DNA of 64,000 nt from Thalassospira xiamenensis M-5 = DSM 17429 (lineage in GTDB: Bacteria; Pseudomonadota; Alphaproteobacteria; Rhodospirillales; Thalassospiraceae): the NCBI RefSeq assembly GCF_000300235.2, contig NZ_CP004389.1:1-64000 (forward strand). Reading direction: 5' to 3'. Positions 59,671 to 64,000 of this stretch are shown here, in pieces. The position numbers and the translations under genes were made by a program. Under the pieces are notes generated by a model. That model worked only from the letters and a program-made list of their open reading frames with translations, had not been told where the DNA came from and did not search any database. Numbering within the stretch: position 1 is the stretch's first letter; every line of letters starts with the position of its first letter.

Positions 59671-62600
59671 TTAGGTCCAGTCCCGTTGCTCGGCATGCTC
59701 GTCTTCCCACTTGGCACGCGCATCGTAGCTCTCCGCGATCCGTTCGAGCAACGCGCCGGTGCGCGGCCAAGTCTGCGCACAGAGGAGCGCATCGGCGCGA
59801 TAGCGCTCCGCGAGATCACGCTCCTGTTTTCCGCCATCGGTGGGCAGCCGGACAGTAACGCCGCGGCGGTTCGATACGCCAACCGCAAAGCCATCCTCGA
59901 GGTCTCGGCTGCGACACAGCTCGATTACCTCGCAGATCGGCTCGGGCGGCCAGACCTCGCCAGCAACGACCGGCGGTGCCGACAGAATTTGACCGATCCG
60001 CGAGTCCCCGATATCGGCGAGATCGGCCTCGGCGCACAGCTTGCGTGCCGTCTTGACCCATTTTTCCAGCTCGACACCGTCAATCACCCCGTCGTCGCGC
60101 GTCCCCGGCACGTGCGACCAGTCTTCGAGGACATGATAGGCCTGGCTGGTAATCATCCGTGTGCGCTCACGTGCACCCGCATCGTCGGATTCGAGTTCGA
60201 TCTTCCCGAACACCGCATGGAGAAGCTCGACGAAAAAGGCCGGATTCCTTGCCAATGCCTTATGTAACTTGCGCGTCGGGCGCTCGGAATGCCGCAGGGC
60301 GTGGAAATAAACCCATTCGAGCTTGAGTATCTCGTCGTCGCCGACAGCGTCGTCGGCATCAAGGCGCACGAATGCCTTGCCGACGTAGTGAGTGAACATC
60401 GTCAAGTCGTTGTGATCGGCCTGAGACTTCTCCTCGCTCACTGTTGAGGGATGGCGAAGAACGTCCAACAGATCGGCAACGTACCCTTCGCGGTCGGTCG
60501 GTCCAATCAGCATTTCGAGCGCCGAGCGGCCACGATCCTCAGCGAGGAGCTTTTCGACCGCGATGTGTATCGCCGGACCTTCGGGCACACGGAACGTCTT
60601 GATCGTCCGCCAATAGGCAGCGTTGATCTCTGCCCCCGCCGCGGCCACCCGCTCCCAAGTGGGCGGCTCGACCGGCAACGCCATCATCAATGGCACGATT
60701 TCGGTAGGCGGCCGACCGGCAACGATGGCAGCATCGAACCGATCCCATAGCCACGCCACACCGCGCACTTCGGCAAGCGCATACGTCATGCGCTGCACCA
60801 TGTCGGTCAACGGCGGCTCGCCGCGCGCTATTGCCGCATCAAGAATCGCATCCTTGAGGTCCTCTGTGATATCGGCGGCGACGAACGCCGCGCCAAGCTC
60901 GTTGGGCATCTGTAAGGTCAGAGCATAATCGACCAGCGCATCGACCGATAACGAGCCAGCCAGTTCTGCAACCGCGACGCGTCGCTCGTCAGCGAGCCGT
61001 TTCTCCGCTTCATCCCATGGCAGGTTACCGCGGAAGTGGTGATTGCCGCGCGTGAACAGCCAGGCATGCCGCGCAGTCGGCTCGTTCGGCTCGAGCATTT
61101 CGAATACGACCTTCAATGGCGCCAGCTGCGCCGCGTCCATTGTCCAATCGGCCCCGGAATATTGCTCGTGCATTACGATTAGGCCGCGCAATTTTTCGCG
61201 AAAGTCCCCGCCACCGGCACTATCGAACCCCGATGATGCCGCCGCCAGTTGCGCCGCAGCGGTTTCTCGCCATGCCGGACTGAAATTCGCCCAATGTTGG
61301 AGCAGTTCGCCCCAACGCACGGTGTTATTCCCGACATGCGCAAGGACACGTTCGCCTATCGCGTCGTATGCCCGCGCGATGCCGGGTCGCGTGACCGGCT
61401 CGGCATAATCCACCGTATAGTCCCGCCAGCGCGGGCTCGCCGACGGCGTCGAGATGCCGTGCATGCTTGGCGCGATCCCGAGCAACAGTTCCCAGCCGAC
61501 GCAATTGTAGTGCTTGAGAATGAGATCGATTACCTGCAACCGCTGCTCCGCAGTAGCATAGGTCTGCGGCACCCAAGGGAGGAATATCCTGCGCAAGGTC
61601 GCTTTCGGCCGATTGGACACGCGCCCGCCGGGATCGCGCTCAGCGAGTCGCGCCAGGAGCAGACTGACAGTCGCGAGGTGACGCGGACTCCAGGCGTGCA
61701 ATTCTAGCGACCAGAGTAGGTCGGAGAGATATTCCTGAGGGTGAAACAAGCCCTCGTCGCTGCGGAAGAGCGCCGCCATCGGGCTCGGGTCGCGGTCGAT
61801 CGCGGCGTCGATGCTGTTGAAAAACGCCTGCGGTGCGGCTTCGGACAGCAAGCGGAAGCTGTCCGACAACGACCACCACAAACGCTCGTCGGCTTTTTCC
61901 AACAATCCGGAGACATTGCGATGCGCGGCGAACGTCGCGGTCGATGCCGCCTTCGCGCGGTCCGGAAACACGCCGAGAGCCACCATCGCCTCGCCAAGCC
62001 CGTGCCTCAAATCGGGGGATGCGACCTTGGGCGGCTCGCGATCGATCTTCCAGCGGTCCTCGGGCTTGGCGTCGAATGCCGGGTCACGCTCGCCCATCAC
62101 CGCGAGGAAAGCAACGTTTAGGCGATCGAGATGCCCATCAGTCAGGAACGGCGCGAGCTGAAACCACGCATCCCGTAGGGAGGCCAGCCGCCATGCCGTG
62201 CCGGAACGGCGCACCGGGCCATCGAACGCAGCGGCATAAGGCGCCAACGAAGCGACCAACGCATCATAGCTCTGACCCGAAAGGCGCTCGAGCACTTCTC
62301 GGTCGACGGGATAATCGTCGCGCCAACCCCCGGCAAGCATCGCCGCGAACAAGGCCGGGTCGATCGGCGATGATGCCCAACTTGGGCAGCCAGCCGAACT
62401 TGCGGACATCAGGCGCCGGAGGACGACAAGGCTGCGGCCGCTTTGCAGCGCCAGCCGGTGGGCTTCTTCACGCTCAAGGCCCATCGCCTCAAGCTCGCTC
62501 TCGACGTGATGCCGCCACGGCCGCTCTAGCCGGATAACATTGTGTGGCGCACCTACATCGGAACCCAACGCACGCAGGACGTGATGACCATCAGCCACCA

Positions 62601-63708
62601 GCGCCGCCGCCACCCCGGGATCGCCCCCATCGAGGATCACCGCCAACTTGGGCCCAAGCCCGACCAACTGGCGCGCGACGTCTTCTGATTGTGCCGCCAG
62701 GATGCGGCTCATCCAATACACTCGGTAGGGCTCGGGCAGCGCAGCAAGCGCACCCGAGACGAACGCCATCGCTTCTCCCGACGCTTCCGCCTGCAGCGAA
62801 ATCGTCGCTGGCGGACCGTAGAGCCAAGCCAGCACTTTTGCCGCTTGATCGTCGCGATCGACCACGATCAGATTGCTCGATAGCGGCGTGACGGTCGCCA
62901 GCGACCATTCGCGCCAGATCGAATCGAGCCCGCGCAAGCCTTCGGGCCGCCGCTGGATGCGGACGGCAAGCCATTCGGCGACGCCGGGGTGAAGCTCGAG
63001 CCAATGGACGAGCATGTCGCCATCGATCACACGAACGTCGCGCCACACCCCATCTTGCTTCTTCTTAGCAGCCCAGACGTCCTTTTGCGGCCATCGCTGT
63101 GGTGTGAGGAAGATGAAACAGGATACGGCCGGATCGATTTCCAGCGGATCGGCCGTCCGCTTGACATAGTCATCCTCAGCCTTGGCCGGCACCTTGCCGC
63201 GCTGGACCCCGATCTCCCACGCCGTGATGCCGGCGGGAACGTAGAGTAAATCTGTAGGAGTGTCGCACACGCCGTCCCAACCCGGATGCTGGATGCTGTC
63301 GTCCGAGGGGAAGCGCAACGTCGCTGCCGGGCCATGCGTCGCAAGCAACAAGCGGCTGATCAATTCGGGCATCTTAGCCTGCCCGTCACGCGTGCCCGCC
63401 CATTCCACGATGTGCTGTGCTTCGATCCAGCGCATAGGTTTGCCGGGCTTGGGCATAGTCGGCGCGGGCATCTTCTCCGTCACGACCGCCCCGCTCGGCA
63501 GGAAGCTAATGCCCTGCGCTTCGATGGCATCCTTCATGGCCTGGGCGTTGTTGGCGACCGGGGTTCGAAGGCTGCGTTCGAAATCGGCGACCGTGGAAAC
63601 AGCAATGCCGGCTGCATCAGCAAGGTCGGCCTGGGACCATGCGAGCAACGCGCGTGCGGCACGGATCTGTTCAGGGGCTGGAAATGCAGGACCAGACATA
63701 GATGTCAT
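59671..63708 (-). CDS. Large Xre - nuclease - degenerate NTPase - repeat protein, Avs-like defence candidate
   Basis: 1345 residues, visibly GC-richer than all neighbours, so of foreign origin. Domains: Xre HTH at about 14-62 (ARALLAWSQADLADAAGIAV, STVADFERSLRTP); a PD-(D/E)XK-like core at about 95-250, with HPGWDGVCDT (Asp145), GITAWEIGVQRGK (Glu165, Lys172) and AKAEDDYVKR, then SCFIFLTPQRW and WRDVRVIDGDMLVHWLE; a STAND-like NTPase at about 275-450 in which the P-loop is replaced by LQAEASGEAMAF (no GKS/T) while the Walker-B-like LAVILDGG remains; then about 880 residues of helical repeat-like sequence. This order resembles antiviral STAND proteins (effector, NTPase, sensor repeats). The HTH may make it self-regulating. 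Its ATG overlaps the stop of the small gene at 63705. Confidence 0.72.
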   Translation of the reverse strand: MTSMSGPAFPAPEQIRAARALLAWSQADLADAAGIAVSTVADFERSLRTPVANNAQAMKDAIEAQGISFLPSGAVVTEKMPAPTMPKPGKPMRWIEAQHIVEWAGTRDGQAKMPELISRLLLATHGPAATLRFPSDDSIQHPGWDGVCDTPTDLLYVPAGITAWEIGVQRGKVPAKAEDDYVKRTADPLEIDPAVSCFIFLTPQRWPQKDVWAAKKKQDGVWRDVRVIDGDMLVHWLELHPGVAEWLAVRIQRRPEGLRGLDSIWREWSLATVTPLSSNLIVVDRDDQAAKVLAWLYGPPATISLQAEASGEAMAFVSGALAALPEPYRVYWMSRILAAQSEDVARQLVGLGPKLAVILDGGDPGVAAALVADGHHVLRALGSDVGAPHNVIRLERPWRHHVESELEAMGLEREEAHRLALQSGRSLVVLRRLMSASSAGCPSWASSPIDPALFAAMLAGGWRDDYPVDREVLERLSGQSYDALVASLAPYAAAFDGPVRRSGTAWRLASLRDAWFQLAPFLTDGHLDRLNVAFLAVMGERDPAFDAKPEDRWKIDREPPKVASPDLRHGLGEAMVALGVFPDRAKAASTATFAAHRNVSGLLEKADERLWWSLSDSFRLLSEAAPQAFFNSIDAAIDRDPSPMAALFRSDEGLFHPQEYLSDLLWSLELHAWSPRHLATVSLLLARLAERDPGGRVSNRPKATLRRIFLPWVPQTYATAEQRLQVIDLILKHYNCVGWELLLGIAPSMHGISTPSASPRWRDYTVDYAEPVTRPGIARAYDAIGERVLAHVGNNTVRWGELLQHWANFSPAWRETAAAQLAAASSGFDSAGGGDFREKLRGLIVMHEQYSGADWTMDAAQLAPLKVVFEMLEPNEPTARHAWLFTRGNHHFRGNLPWDEAEKRLADERRVAVAELAGSLSVDALVDYALTLQMPNELGAAFVAADITEDLKDAILDAAIARGEPPLTDMVQRMTYALAEVRGVAWLWDRFDAAIVAGRPPTEIVPLMMALPVEPPTWERVAAAGAEINAAYWRTIKTFRVPEGPAIHIAVEKLLAEDRGRSALEMLIGPTDREGYVADLLDVLRHPSTVSEEKSQADHNDLTMFTHYVGKAFVRLDADDAVGDDEILKLEWVYFHALRHSERPTRKLHKALARNPAFFVELLHAVFGKIELESDDAGARERTRMITSQAYHVLEDWSHVPGTRDDGVIDGVELEKWVKTARKLCAEADLADIGDSRIGQILSAPPVVAGEVWPPEPICEVIELCRSRDLEDGFAVGVSNRRGVTVRLPTDGGKQERDLAERYRADALLCAQTWPRTGALLERIAESYDARAKWEDEHAEQRDWT

Positions 63709-63860
63709 ATTAAATCACTGACCTCAGCTTCTACAACACTACCAGCTCGGTGTGCGGATACTGCGCGATCCCGCAGATGCGCCGCAAAATAAATCTCCGG
63801 TATTGGAGCTCTGAGGCAGCGCCTGCCTTTCCGAAACTCTTCATCTATTTTCTGCGGCAT
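63705..63860 (-). CDS. Small protein (51 aa) coupled to the large defence-like gene
   Basis: MPQKIDEEFRKGRRCLRAPI; basic, soluble. Its TGA overlaps the ATG of the 1345-residue gene (ATGA). It starts 9 bases after the stop of the next upstream gene. Short, so moderate confidence; the tight spacing argues that it is translated. Confidence 0.5.
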   Translation of the reverse strand: MPQKIDEEFRKGRRCLRAPIPEIYFAAHLRDRAVSAHRAGSVVEAEVSDLI

Positions 63861-63869
63861 CTATGTCCC

Positions 63870-64000
63870 TTATTTGGAATTGCCGTTTTGCACCCCGCGC
63901 ATATTTTCGAACGGCGTAGCGCACTGATTTTCCCAAAACAGTCCAGGGTCGTAGTTTTCAATGTTTGCATCCCACCACGAGACCGCGTCATTAAGAAGTT
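63870..64000 (-). CDS. Unknown gene, C-terminal fragment at window edge
   Basis: The minus frame from the right edge reads NDAVSWWDANIENYDPGLFW, then ENQCATPFENMRGVQNGNSK and stop. Protein-like and acidic; the rest is outside the window. It appears to head the operon that contains the small 51-residue gene and the large defence-like gene. Confidence 0.55.
   Translation of the reverse strand, partial: LLNDAVSWWDANIENYDPGLFWENQCATPFENMRGVQNGNSK

Noticed and set aside
61833..62537. 234-codon plus-strand frame inside the large defence-like gene
   Set aside because: Shadow frame caused by high GC at third codon positions; Arg/Pro-rich low-complexity product.
1..64000. CRISPR arrays, tRNA or rRNA genes
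   Set aside because: No regularly spaced repeats, cloverleaf or rRNA-like sequence was seen on reading both strands.

Overview
The window looks like part of a large mobile replicon, a megaplasmid or integrative element, from an alphaproteobacterium. It is of moderate GC except for one visibly GC-richer gene at 59.7-63.7 kb. The host call rests on an SOS box of the alphaproteobacterial type (GTTC-N7-GTTC) at umuD and on the general look of the proteins. Evidence for a mobile element: parA with a repeat-rich AT-rich region, a tyrosine recombinase, a type IA topoisomerase, a strawberry-notch helicase, a PcfJ-like protein, insertion sequences and at least five toxin-antitoxin-like loci. No relaxase, type IV secretion gene, rRNA, tRNA or recognisable replication initiator is present.

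Layout. 0-3.2 kb: start of a copper P-type ATPase, an IS3 element, an IS5 element with a frameshifted transposase, an integrase gene cut by the IS5, a perfect 48-bp palindrome, and an orphan umuD with an SOS box. 3.5-8.4 kb: uncharacterised genes, including a protein built of six helix-turn-helix-like units, and a vapBC pair. 8.9-18.3 kb: a lipoprotein, a CoiA-like protein, an SRAP (YedK/HMCES) protein, a restriction-endonuclease-fold protein and a membrane-anchored PKD protein. 18.5-25.6 kb: an AbiE-type pair in reversed order, a UvrD-like helicase and an HD phosphohydrolase. 25.6-28.5 kb: integrase, small parA partner, parA and a candidate centromere or origin. 28.5-52 kb: the backbone, with several unknown proteins, a DEDDh exonuclease, an AbiEi-HipA fusion, a YqaJ-like nuclease, the strawberry-notch helicase, PcfJ-like protein and topoisomerase III. 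52-64 kb: accessory genes, including a second AbiEii nucleotidyltransferase, a DUF6035-like nuclease, a RES-Xre pair and a 1345-residue Xre/nuclease/degenerate-NTPase protein that resembles an Avs-type defence protein.

The main new observation is a promoter-like element shared by at least 13 transcription units over 47 kb: GGTAAC (rarely AGTAAC or GGTTAC), then exactly 12 bases, then a -10-like hexamer, nearly always TAnnnT. It usually lies 58-86 bases before the start codon. No normal -35 box is seen, so the GGTAAC block sits where an activator box (as in phage T4 MotA promoters) or an alternative sigma contact would be. It appears to tie the scattered backbone genes, the HipA fusion, the helicase, the HD protein and several unknown genes into one regulon.

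How the genes may work together (inference): the nuclease, helicase, topoisomerase and PcfJ genes form a DNA-processing module; parA, its partner and the AT-rich region give stability; toxin-antitoxin pairs add retention; the right end is a defence cargo area.
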